DNA from: Polytrichum commune
Taxonomy: Eukaryota > Streptophyta > Polytrichopsida > Polytrichales > Polytrichaceae
DNA: 60,000 nucleotides
Reading direction: 5' to 3'
Assembly (NCBI GenBank): GCA_950295325.1
Contig: OX485809.1
Span: 16,060,001-16,120,000, forward strand
Under the pieces are notes generated by a model. That model saw nothing but the letters and a program-made list of their open reading frames with translations. It had not been told where the DNA came from and ran no database searches. A program made the translations under genes and the position numbers. Positions 1 to 11,000 of the stretch are shown here, in pieces (within the stretch, counting starts at the first letter, position 1; each line of letters begins with the position of its first letter).

Positions 1-1913
1 GATGCTTAGTGTTGTCACATAATTATATCATTTTGCCGTTCAACACATCAACATGTAGAAAACATTGAGTATATGTCATGTTTGCAAAGGACTACTTTAT
101 AGATGATGTCTTTGTGTTTGTTTGCACTTTAAATCAATGCCATCCTTTGTGTTTGTGTGGAGGATTGCCAATTTTCAGGCACTCGCTATCAAAATGTCAA
201 CACTGGCTATTATATGGTAAAAAAAGTTATTATAATATTCAATCCATACGTATAGAGAGTTTCATCGATAAGAAAACATTTTGGGAAATTGCAGTGGGTC
301 GCAACATAGTGCAAACAATGGCTTAATTCTTTCCTCTAGAGGCATGATAGCCTCTTTGACAACATCCAACACCTCAATGGCTTGTATCGTGGCTTTTGGT
401 GGGTATAGGTGTGTATTAAGATTTTATTTGTTACATTGTTCAGAGTAAACAACACATGACATTGTATATGATCTAGCAATGATGTCCCACGAGTCCATCA
501 TTTGCTCAAAAAAAATCCATGGGTGGTGTTTTCTTTGATAATGGGAATTATTCCATGGGTGTCCACTGCTCCATTGAATTTACCATATGGCTTGAAAGTT
601 TTGTTTGTGTTGGTGGGATTTATCGCTCTTAATTGACTCTTGGAGAGGAGAGCAATTAAGTTATTATAGAGGTGAATTGTTTAAAGCAATAATATGATTT
701 GGAGAAGATCTAGAGTGTGATGCCTTGAGTTGTCATGTGAGAAAGTGTAACAAGTATTTGAACGAAATAAACAAATCAACACAAAATTGAGTAACACCAT
801 TGTCTAGAGTGTAGATGCTCATCCAAAATTTTCTAAGTCCATATGCATGAATGTGAAGTTTTGCTCCATAATTGTGATATGAAAATAAGAGTGGTCAATT
901 ATTTGACCCTTACAAATGAAAATCCTTATTTAAAGGAAGAAAGAGGTCAATTAGGCTACAAATTGATGATCTTAGAGAAGAGGAAGCATCCTTAGGAAGA
1001 CAAGATTAATTCCCTTGTGTGACAAAGGACATGGATTATTGACAATCAACAAAGTTGTATTTATAGGGAGAACCATAATCTTGACCACCCATAGACTTTA
1101 GTAGAAAAATTCAAAAACTCTAGATTAATTAGGAAATTTTATGTTTAAATCAAACAAGTTTTAATTGAGTGTAGAGACTCTAATCTACTGTGACTGAAAT
1201 CATGTATTCAAATCAATCTTACAAGAATTGATATAATTTATAATTTATAATTATAATTTCATTAGAAATTAGTGTACCTAATCATATTTTCTTACAAGCT
1301 CTTGAGTTCATAATCCGAATAACACAATCATTGTTAAAGAACAAAATGCACTTAGAAGAAGAAAAAAATCATCATTTTGCCAAAACAATGCAAACCTAGC
1401 TACACACCACCTCCATCCGCTCCCATTCTACCACAAACACATACTCAAAATCCCAACCACCCAATTAACCATAGCATAGCTCCTCTCAATACCCCCCTCC
1501 CCCCCCCCCCCCCCCCTTATACACCCTCCCCCTTTACAAAATCTCCTACCATCCCCGTCTAGAGAGTTAATTGCTCATGTCTCATCCAATTGGCTATACA
1601 AAGTCCATCATTGAAAGGTTGAAGTAGCCTATGGCGAAGTGACTCTCCATTCACACTTGCCTCCATGGACGACCCGCATATCTATATATCTATCTATCTT
1701 TATCGTTTCATTGTAAGACCTTCGCAAACATGAAAGAAATGGAACTTACGGATCCAAACCATTATGCATATGTCACATGTAAAACATCATCATTAATTGC
1801 AAGATCATTAATTCTCCATGGCAATTTGGTGTCACATACATACAATACAATGACAATTTCTTTTGATAGATTTCTCTCCTCCAAAAACACAACCATCTCT
1901 ATGATTAACATCC
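1..1913. other. Gene-free flank with C-rich segment
   Basis: I see no gene here. The open frames are short, have no family resemblance and show no codon structure. The stretch at about 1377-1562 is unusually A/C-rich, with a run of more than 15 C near 1500. It resembles the A/C-rich, G-poor sense composition of the LINE family elsewhere in the window, but no LINE motif can be read in it. Confidence 0.5.
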
Positions 1914-4900
1914 CTATAATTTCTTCAAGTCATATATATGGGTTGGCAACCGGGCAGTAGGGATTGCTTCAAGGAATATTGGTTGGAACCTAGAATCATC
2001 ACTAGAGATTGTCATTTTTATCTTTGATAGGTCCTTCTCACCCTCCTCCAATGGAAGTGACCAATCAAATGCATGTAACATGTTTGCAATATTCAAATGC
2101 AACATCTTTGATCCCATCGTCATGCCTGGACAAACTCGTCGACCACTTCCAAAAGGTAGTAGCTCAAAATTTTGCCCTTGAAAGTCAATGTTTTCATTCC
2201 CGATGTATTTCATAAATCTATCCGGGTTGAATTTGAGAGGATTCTCCCAAATACTTGCATCACGTCCAATGGCCCAAACATCACAAAAAACCCATGTGTT
2301 GGCTGGGATAATGTACCCAAAAACCTTACAAGCGCTCTGGGATTTGTGCGGCACAAGTGTTGGTATTGCAGGATGGAGACGAAGTGTTTCTTTGATAATT
2401 GCTTGAATGTATTTGAGCGATGGAATGTCCGTCTCTTGCACCATTCTTGATCTTCCAACAACATTGTCAAGCTCTTCATGAGCCTTCTTCACCACACTTG
2501 GTTTGCGCATAATTTCAGTCATGGTCCATACACTTGTATCTATTACAGTTTTTGTGCCCCCTATGAAGGATGTCTGAAAGACACAAATATATGCCATCAA
2601 TTAAACATAGACAATAACATATATGCAAACAATGTTTTTACATATATTATCCTTACACCTTGTAATAATATATGCATCATATTGACGGTTAAAGTGTTAC
2701 ATTATGTATAGGTGAATGCGCACCAAAGATTGAAGCACCACAATGGACACTTTTGAACATTTGAGGCCCTTAATAGAGTGATATGTAAAGTCTCTCAAAG
2801 AGGGACAAAACTTTGGTTTGATCCTTCTTTAAGAAAACTTTCTATTGAGACCTCATTAGCTTGTTGTGTGTCAAAGCTTACTTTGAAAGTTAGGTGAACC
2901 TTTCCGGACCTCCTCTTGCCATCCTAATATTTTTGAGTGAATCCTAGCTAGAATCCAAAATAGGGTATGCATGTGGGACCCAACCTAGTAGGACAAGCTA
3001 GAAAGACGATTTCTAATAGCCTGACACCACTCTTTGAGTAAGGTAATTTAAGCATTAAGAAAACTTGAGTGACTTTATGCATAAGCTCTCAAACTCATGC
3101 TTAACCAACTCAACGGGAGTTTGATGCCAAGACCTTAAACAATAAGTCTAATGTGTCAAAGATTCGATGAATTTTTTTAATTTTTTATTTAGAAAAACTA
3201 GAATGAGGTTAATCCAATTGAGTTTCATATGAAGTTTTGGCATCGTCTAATATAGATTTGATTAATGCAAGTCAAGGCTTCCTTGAGAGCTAGAGTAATT
3301 ACAATTACTCCCCCCCCTTGGTTTCCAATCCACCACCCAATAGTGTTGAACAATGGTTATTTTTGTCTCTCTCAACCAATGAGCTACGGTTCTTTAGTCT
3401 TAGAACAATTATAAAATTAGCATCCATTTTCAAGTACTTTATGGTATGAAATAGGTGTTGGACTTGGGTTGCCGACAAATTTGGACTCTACTACACTTTA
3501 GTTTTCTATGGTTGGTGCATTTATATCAATGTTGGCATGAAATTATTGTCTTGTTTTGATACCAGTAATTCAATTGGTACATTTCACATTTTGGACACTA
3601 AGTAGATTATGGCTATTTGATAGTACTTTTGTGTTCTGTACCATTTAGGTCTACATATCATGCAAGAACCTTCACACCTACACAAATTGTCTAGTATGGT
3701 AGGTAGTGACCAGATTAATGACTTCGATATACAAAGATTCACCAACTTGACATACCCATCAAACACCAACCAATATTTGACTGGTATTACAATTATGATA
3801 CCCACGGGTAGGTTCTTTGATACCATTATTGATGTTGAGTATTCATTCCATGCATCCACCAGACCAGCAACGCCGCTCTAAACACGCTACCGATACACGC
3901 ACGAAGAATTTGATGCATTTGCAAATCAAAAGCAAGTTTGAAGTGGAGCTCACCCATATGAGGCTCTTTACATTCTCCAAGGTTATTGCGCTTTCATCTG
4001 TCATGGCTTCCATTTGATCTAACAGCAAGTCCACCATGTCTTTCTGTTCATGAGAAATCTTGACAGCCACTCCTTTGCTTCTTCGGGTTGTACGCTGCTC
4101 CAGATGCTCCGTTATGATGTTCATCACAAACGCATCCATGCGTGCTTTGAGCTTCTTGAAACGCGTTTCCAAACCTTGTATATCCAAGTACTTCAAGGCA
4201 GGTACGAGAGTCCCTAGATTCGGGGTGGCGAGACAACCGAAAATTTCCTCCACGATCTCTTTCAGGTCTTGGACTTCCTGGACATTGTCTTCGCTGGCAC
4301 TTGTGGTGGACACGCATCCGAGCCGTTTGTTAAGGACCATGCGCGAGATAACATTTGTGGTGAAAATGGTAAACAATGAATTCAGCTCCACCGGTACCCC
4401 AACCTGAGGAATTATAGTCCGTATCATGTTCAAAACTTCTTCACTTCGCACAAAGTAACTTGCTGCAAGTCGCTTCGGACCTGTGAGGCTTGTATTGAAG
4501 ATTTTCCTCAAGTTGCGCCACTTGGGTGTGTTGTCTTCAAATGTAATATCTGTCCGCAATAAAACGTGACATTACCTACGAGGTAAGTGAGTGGGCATCG
4601 ATGTTTGTGAAAATGGATTCCGTTGACCACTTGGAATATTCATATTGAATGATTCTTTGCATAAGGAGAGGATTCATCAACACTACGGACAAAGTGTACA
4701 TGATGGGTGGCGAACAGAAGGTCAATATTTGCACTTAAAGTATGTGGGTCTTATCTGGTCACTCTTGTTTATTGGACACCTGTACTTGAGTCGTGGGTAT
4801 ATGCCAAGACTTGTGATTCAGAAGAGACACCAAAAAACACACAAGTAACGGAAAGGTTGGACAACAATCTAGGCGGGAAGATTTCGGACAAAACCGGTCG

Positions 4901-6571
4901 AGATCTAACTGTTTCCAAGTCCAGACGGTTGCATCATGATATTTTTTGGTTCTCCATTATCAATTTAAGGTATGTTATATGGGTATTTTTCTGAAGGGAT
5001 CGACGGTTTGCGTAAAGTATTGAACTTGAATCGGTTTTTTCTCAATCCCAACCGGCCCATTTGTAACTAGCGGTCGGATCTCCCCGTTCATAGGACTACA
5101 TGCTCAAAAGAGATCAAACATTCGAAGCTCAATTGCTCACACATTTGGGAGAGCATGTGTGATCAAGTCTCAGAGAGAAGGAGAATCTTCGCATTGACCT
5201 CTTTCAACTTTTGCATCGACGTTCGATTTTGATACTTGAAATGACAACTTGTATGATACATGATTCCATCCAACAGTCAAAATTGTCTATGGAGTTCGCT
5301 GTGCCCACAATAGGGCCAAACACTTCATATCAGAATCGCATGTCGGCTCGAAGTTCATTCTAGCTCCGCAGGCAGTTAATTAAGAAAACTATAATTCGCT
5401 GAAAGAGGTTCGGAAGAACATACCATGAGGCAAAAGCACTTCACCCACACGAGTTGGTGGCCGGTTCGCAAAATTGGCATCGTGGTTCTTAAGAATCTCC
5501 ATGACTGCCTCGGGGGACAAAGCGGCGATGCAAAGTTGCTGACCAAGCCGGAAAGATACCAAAGGCCCATATCGGTGAGCCATTTTTGCAATGTCTTCGT
5601 GTATCTGCATGCTCAACGTGTGCATAATACCAAGGATGGGCAAACCCCATGGCCCCGGAGGCAAATTTGACACCTCCCGTAAATTCAGAGTCAACTTGGT
5701 GAGCAAAATGATAGCCAGCAATCCGGCTGCCGCCACGCCTACAGATAAACCCTGTCAAAATAGTTCAAAGACGTGAGCCATTTTGCAATGTCTTCGTGTT
5801 TCCTAGAGGTTAGGTCTGCTGGTGTTACTTGATTACAGGATTCAGTGGTGAAGCATGCATTCTTGATAACCATAACTAATTCAGAGGAGTTCTGGTTTTC
5901 AATCCGAGCTTTGCTGATGCTTCACCGTGGATTTTCTAATGCAACACAAGTTTTGTTCTGTAAATCTAGTCCGTAGAAGTTGGAGAACATGAATACCAAA
6001 CCGAATAGCACCCACATACTGTACCTTACTACGTGTGCACAAAACACTTTGATTGACAGAACATCACTACTAAACAGGCTTGTTGATATCTGCTAAATTG
6101 CACTAGTTTATGTTTTGAGTTCTGCATTCTACCTTAAGCGAGCTTTCAGCTTTGCGACGAGTACTAATTTGCAACCAAGCGGTAATAATTGAAATCACTT
6201 GAACACGAAAGCTTGGACTAAATATTCGAAGACCACAAGTACTGGAACCTTGCTGGAATATCAGTTGTGGTCTCACTTGAGCAGTTGTGTCATACTTGAA
6301 AGCATCGGGTCATGATTGCTAGGCCTTTAAATGTCAAACATTCAAATGACGCCCCTCAGTGTTAGATCGGTAATTTGCAAAACGTCAGGCATAATTATTT
6401 GAAGAATCTCATGAGCACTGGCATTTGACAAAAAGAAACCATCTTACTTCGTCTGCTTTTGCTACACACCTAACTCCTCCACTGATAAAGAAAATTGGAC
6501 ATAATTTATAGTGACAGGTAAGGATTGCATACATAAGAACCATCGGGAGTAGAAATCGAAGTGGGAGCCAT
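1914..6571 (-). CDS. Cytochrome P450 mono-oxygenase, A-type (CYP71 clan), four exons
   Basis: Heme-thiolate mono-oxygenase anchored in the ER membrane; the substrate cannot be told from sequence. Exons on the minus strand are 6533-6571, 5424-5751, 3954-4549 and 1914-2573. All introns are GT-AG, phases agree, and the spliced frame gives 540 residues, normal for the family. The start is the ATG at 6569-6571, about 60 bases after a TATA box. A hydrophobic anchor at about residues 16-33 is followed by the proline hinge LPPGPWG. Exon 3 opens with the C-helix WRNLRKI. The last exon carries the K-helix KETLRLH, a PDRF motif and the heme loop PFGSGRRVCPG. The I-helix reads GGTKT where the family normally has an acidic residue before the last Thr. 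The closing RLPTHIYDLKKL is typical of plant P450s. No neighbour suggests a pathway. Most A-type plant P450s act in phenylpropanoid or other specialised metabolism. The family call is firm, the subfamily is not. Confidence 0.9.
5771..5805 (+). repeat. Partial copy of P450 exon 2 inside its first intron
   Basis: About 30 bases (tgagccattttgcaatgtct and onward) match exon 2 at 5575-5605, the part that encodes HEDIAKMAH. The copy lies about 20 bases beyond the exon 2 acceptor, inside intron 1. It looks like a small local duplication. Confidence 0.7.
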
Positions 6572-6628
6572 GATGTTGGATTAAGAGGTCTGTTTGGTGC
6601 GATCCGTTAGCAATAAGAAGTTGCTTGT

Positions 6629-6640
6629 GTATATATAAGG
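6629..6640 (-). promoter_or_regulatory. TATA box of the P450 gene
   Basis: On the minus strand this reads CCTTATATATACAC, about 60 bases before the ATG of the P450. That leaves a plausible 5' leader of roughly 25-35 bases. It supports the very short 13-codon first exon. Confidence 0.6.
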
Positions 6641-7530
6641 TCAACTCTCGTGTTCACGACAAACATTGAGCTGAAATTTGGGGCCAAGAATCAAGGCCGA
6701 GAGATTCAGTATGAGTATGCGGATTTGCATTAACGGATATCTGCATGAATTGATGCTCCAATTCTCTATTTATATTGATCTCGTCCTGGGTGTCTGTACA
6801 TCGTTTACAAAATGGAAAACTTCAATAGTTGAGTGTTTTTGTTATTATTGGAAGCAGTAGGTAAAGGATTCCAAACAAACTACATGGCATGTTTCCTGTT
6901 GAATGTTCACGATTTCGAACGCCTACTTCTATGTGTCTCCCAAAAAGTATAATCTTGAGAAAATGCTTACTCTTATAATGACAGTATTATGTCACCTGAA
7001 GACCTACATAAATTTTATGTCATGATCAAACTAGTGGTAGGTTATGATGCATTCTGCAAGAGACTTGTTACACAACTACAAATTTGAGGTCCTTGCATGC
7101 ATTCACTACAGTAATATGATCTTGCTAACCTCCTCATCGGAATCCAATTCCTCATTCAATAACTTGGGATCTTCACCTTGAATGTGGAGATTCTCAAGAT
7201 ATGCATTCAGAATCTCCACGACTAAAAGACCAAAATAAATACTGATTTGCATAAATCACGAGATGTATGATATTCCCACTATGGAAGGCAGTCTATTTTG
7301 CTTGCAAGTTGATGGTAATAGGGCCGAATAAAAGTATCAATAATACAGAGTCAATGAAATGAAATTGACTTTAGAGTCCGGGAAGTCAAAAGACTTATGG
7401 GACTCAAAGTATATCAAGATGGTGTCAAATAGGTTAATTCCTAAGAGTGGCAGAGTGTGGTAGTCTTCATGAGGTAGAGTTTGCTTTCAACTTGATGGTC
7501 CGATTGAAAGAAAGACTTGAGACTCTCTAA
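6641..7530. other. Intergenic, P450 promoter side to LINE target
   Basis: AT-rich sequence with no coding region or repeat structure that I can support, apart from the P450 upstream region at its left end. Confidence 0.5.
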
Positions 7531-7543
7531 TACTACCTTCTCA
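7531..7543 (+). repeat. Target-site duplication of the LINE, 3' side
   Basis: TACTACCTTCTCA here is identical to 17434-17446 on the far side of the LINE. The 13-bp length suits target-primed reverse transcription. Confidence 0.9.
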
Positions 7544-7557
7544 GAAGAAGAAGAAGA

Positions 7558-7584
7558 ACTCCGGTCCCTACTAGGGACCGGAGT
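7558..7584 (-). terminator. Terminal 3' hairpin of the LINE
   Basis: Arms 7558-7570 and 7572-7584 are perfect inverted repeats around CCGGTCCC. They lie immediately before the TTC-repeat tail that ends the element. A related hairpin occupies the same place in the SINE at about 52571-52600, so it is probably the structure recognised by the reverse transcriptase when priming. Confidence 0.75.
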
Positions 7585-8088
7585 GAATAAAGTGTCTGTT
7601 CGTAGGACAACCGTGGCCGTACCCCAGGGTAGCGGCGTTGGGTGTAATACTACTTCACCCTTTGCAGGGAGTAGACACTATGTTAGTAACTAATGTTTTA
7701 ACCGGTTGAACCGGGGGGGGGGGGGGGGGAGGGTGGTGTGTAGGGTGCATGGGTTTTAATTTAGAATTGTGTGGGTTTTGCTACTTTGTTTGAGACGAGA
7801 AGCGTGCGTATTTGTTTGAGTATAAATGATGGTTGATTGTGTTGTTGGTCGCCAAGTCATGGTTCCAAGGTTGGTTGGATAAGGACGTGCGTGTTGTATT
7901 AATACGGTCCGGGTTCGATTCGCGTTGAATCCGTCTGAGCGTGTTAGTGCAATACACTTTGACTTGGTGCTGCAAGTGAGTTAATCATAGGCAGGAAAGT
8001 TATGCCAACCAGCCGGCTGCTCCTCGCCTTTCTGAGCTATAGGTGGTAACTTAATAACTAGTGGTCTGACCACTACCCCTCTTTAATT

Positions 8089-11000
8089 TTAGTTATGATT
8101 TTGTAGGTCTGTGATGGGTTGTCTATTTTCTATTCGTCTCTTGTGGATTAATATTGAGTGTGCATATTGTATGGCAATTATGTTAAGTTGTTTGAATGTG
8201 TTCCTAATTTGTGATGTGGGGAGTTTAAGCTTTGTTTCAAGTTCGTTCATTGAGGGGATGTGAGTTGTGGCTCGAGCACCAGATGCTAATACAATAAGTG
8301 GGGCTACGTTCCAACCCTTTGCGATGATATTATTTATGAGTGGTTGATATTTTGTGATTTTTTGATTTATGGTTTCAGTGGAGAATCTGTCGTTACAGTA
8401 TGTGAATTCTATAAATTGAACTGTAATTTCTGGTGTGGGTGCTTCTGGTGGTGGGGAATTGTAAGGGTGCCCTATAATGCATAGAATGTCGGGTTTGAGT
8501 CTAGCGTTACAATGACATCTTTGGGTACCACATGTGCAGGGTAGTAACCATGTTGGTACTGTGTTGTCTTGGGGTAGTTCATTATATGTACCTGCGTTCA
8601 TGAGTATGTAGTGTCTTGTTATTTTATTTGAGACAAGAAGTTTGCGTATTTCCCATACCGCTTTGTTATGTCTTTTTGTAATTAGTGCGTGGATGTGTTG
8701 TTGTTTGCACTTAAGGAGTATATGTAGCCATGTATCCGCTTCTAATGAGTTGCAAATGTTACATGTATGGGATGGGTATGCAATTCTACCAAAAAAGAGT
8801 TGTTTTCTAGCTTGTCCCATGTATTGTCCGGTTCGGAATTTTACTAAGCACGTTTTTTGCTTGTCTGAGATAGCCGGGTTGGTCCAAAAGTCATTTGATA
8901 ATGTTTTGTCGATATCTTTGTTATCAAGCCATTTATGTAATTGATGTGTTTGGGTTGCTAGAATGGATAGGTTGTGTTTTTTATCGTGTTTGATGATGTA
9001 TTTGCCAAGGTGTCGGATGGGGCCTTTGTCTGGTGTTTCTTGCATTGAATGCCACCAATCTTTTTGGAGGTAGTATGGCGTGGGGTGCGCATGCTCATGT
9101 GTGGCTATAGCATCTCTATGTTCTAATTCACAACCCAATTTTGCTAATTTATCGGCTTGTTCGTTACCTTGAATGTTTGTGTGGGCTTTGACTTTGTGTA
9201 GTATGGTGGTTTGTGTGCGGGATTGCAACATTTTAACTATGGATTCTAGTATATTTTTATCCGGGTGGCTATTGTGTAGTGTTGGGTGTTTAGTTTGCGT
9301 GTTCAGGAGGTATAAGACATTGAGACAGTCTGTAAAGATATGTGCCGGTTCATTCCGGTATGTGGTAGTGAGGAGGTGGAGGGTGTGGTGTATAGCCATA
9401 AGTTCTGCCCTAAGTATATTTTGGAGTCCGGGTAGTCTTTCTGTGATTTTGAGGTTTTTGAAAGGGTTATATATACCATACCCTGTTTTTTCTCTTCTCC
9501 AATGCCCTCGGGTTATTTCTTTGGGTGGCATGAATGATCCATCCGTGTAATAGCAAAATTGTGGGTGGTATTTGAGGGGTAGGCATATGTCTTGATTCGT
9601 GTATATGGGAGTGTTAGAAGTTTGGTTTGTAAGTGGATGGGGGGGCGGGTATATAAGTTGGGACCATTTCTTGCTTCTATTTACTAAGGTGTTTATAGGT
9701 GTAGGCGGTGCCGGTGTGTGAAATGATGTGGGTATTTGGAGGGTAGTACTAATAGTGTCCATACGATTCGCATATTCACATGATCCGGGGGACGTGTGTT
9801 TGTGGTGTATACATAATATGCGGATGTCATGATTTTCTGTTTGTGGGTTAGTTCGTAATTCCGGGGGTATTGTGGGTTCATCATATGCAATGGTATCTGC
9901 TTTGAAATGTGAGATAACGTGAGAATCTGGGAAAGGGCCTTCATGGGGGTTGAGGTTGTGGTACCAGTTTGGGTCAGTTGTTATGAGTATTGTGATTGTG
10001 TCTGGGTTATGTTTGGCGGCAAGTCTAGCCCAATGTAGGGCTTGTTGAGTGTCTTTTTCTGTGTGCGGGTGGGCATATCCCACCCCTACCCATTTATGTT
10101 GGAATGATGTGCCTATTGACCCGAATACCTTATCCCTAGAAAATGGGGAGGAGAATTGTTTCAATGTAGTAGGACATGTGATTGGTGATGAAAAGTAGGA
10201 ATGGGTGATGTGGAAGGAGTCAATGATGTTTTCTATGATGGCATTTGGGAGGGTGTATTGTGAGAGTTTGAGGGGGTCGTTTTTGGGCATTCTATATTTG
10301 TATCTTTGATATAACCATGCCACTTCTTTTTCAAAGGATTGTATGGGGGGTTCTAAGTTGTGTGGTTTGTTTAATGCATTTTGGTATTGTTCCCATAGCC
10401 ATTGTAGTCTTAGTTCGGGAATGGTAATTAGGTGGCGTCCGTCATTATCATAGATGTGTGATGCGCCATATTGGCTTTGAATGGTGTGTTGTGTGCATTC
10501 AATGTCATTATCTGGGTTGCATTCATTGATATGAATGTGGCATAGGGGTATGTCTTGTGGTGGGCGGACATATCTTGTGTCTCTCATTTGTGCTTCACTA
10601 AAGTTTATTTGGAGAATGTTGGTGAAGTGTTGGTGTTGTTTTTGGGTGTAGTATTGTATTAAGAGTAGTATGTTATGATTTATAGTGTTTTGGTTGTTCC
10701 AAGGGAACAAGTTTCGTTGTGGGAGCCATTTATGGTATTTGGTTTCATTAGGAAGTATCCATTGGCAAAGGTAGGATGTGTAGTGTTTTGTGATTTTGTC
10801 TTTGTCTTTGTATGTGTGAGGGTGGTCGTTTATTATAGATTGTATTGGGAATTGTATGTGGTTTTGTTGGATGTGTAAGGGGGGTTTTGGATATTCTGGT
10901 AGTGGGGGTGGCATGGGGTGTATGTTATGTCTACTTAGGCTTGTGTTTATATGATGATTTTGTATTTTGTAGGCGTCTTTGAGAGTATTGGGTGTCGTAT

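Noticed and set aside
1377-1562. Proline-rich small protein
   Set aside because: It is the reading of an A/C-rich stretch with a poly-C run. There is no splice context and no family resemblance.
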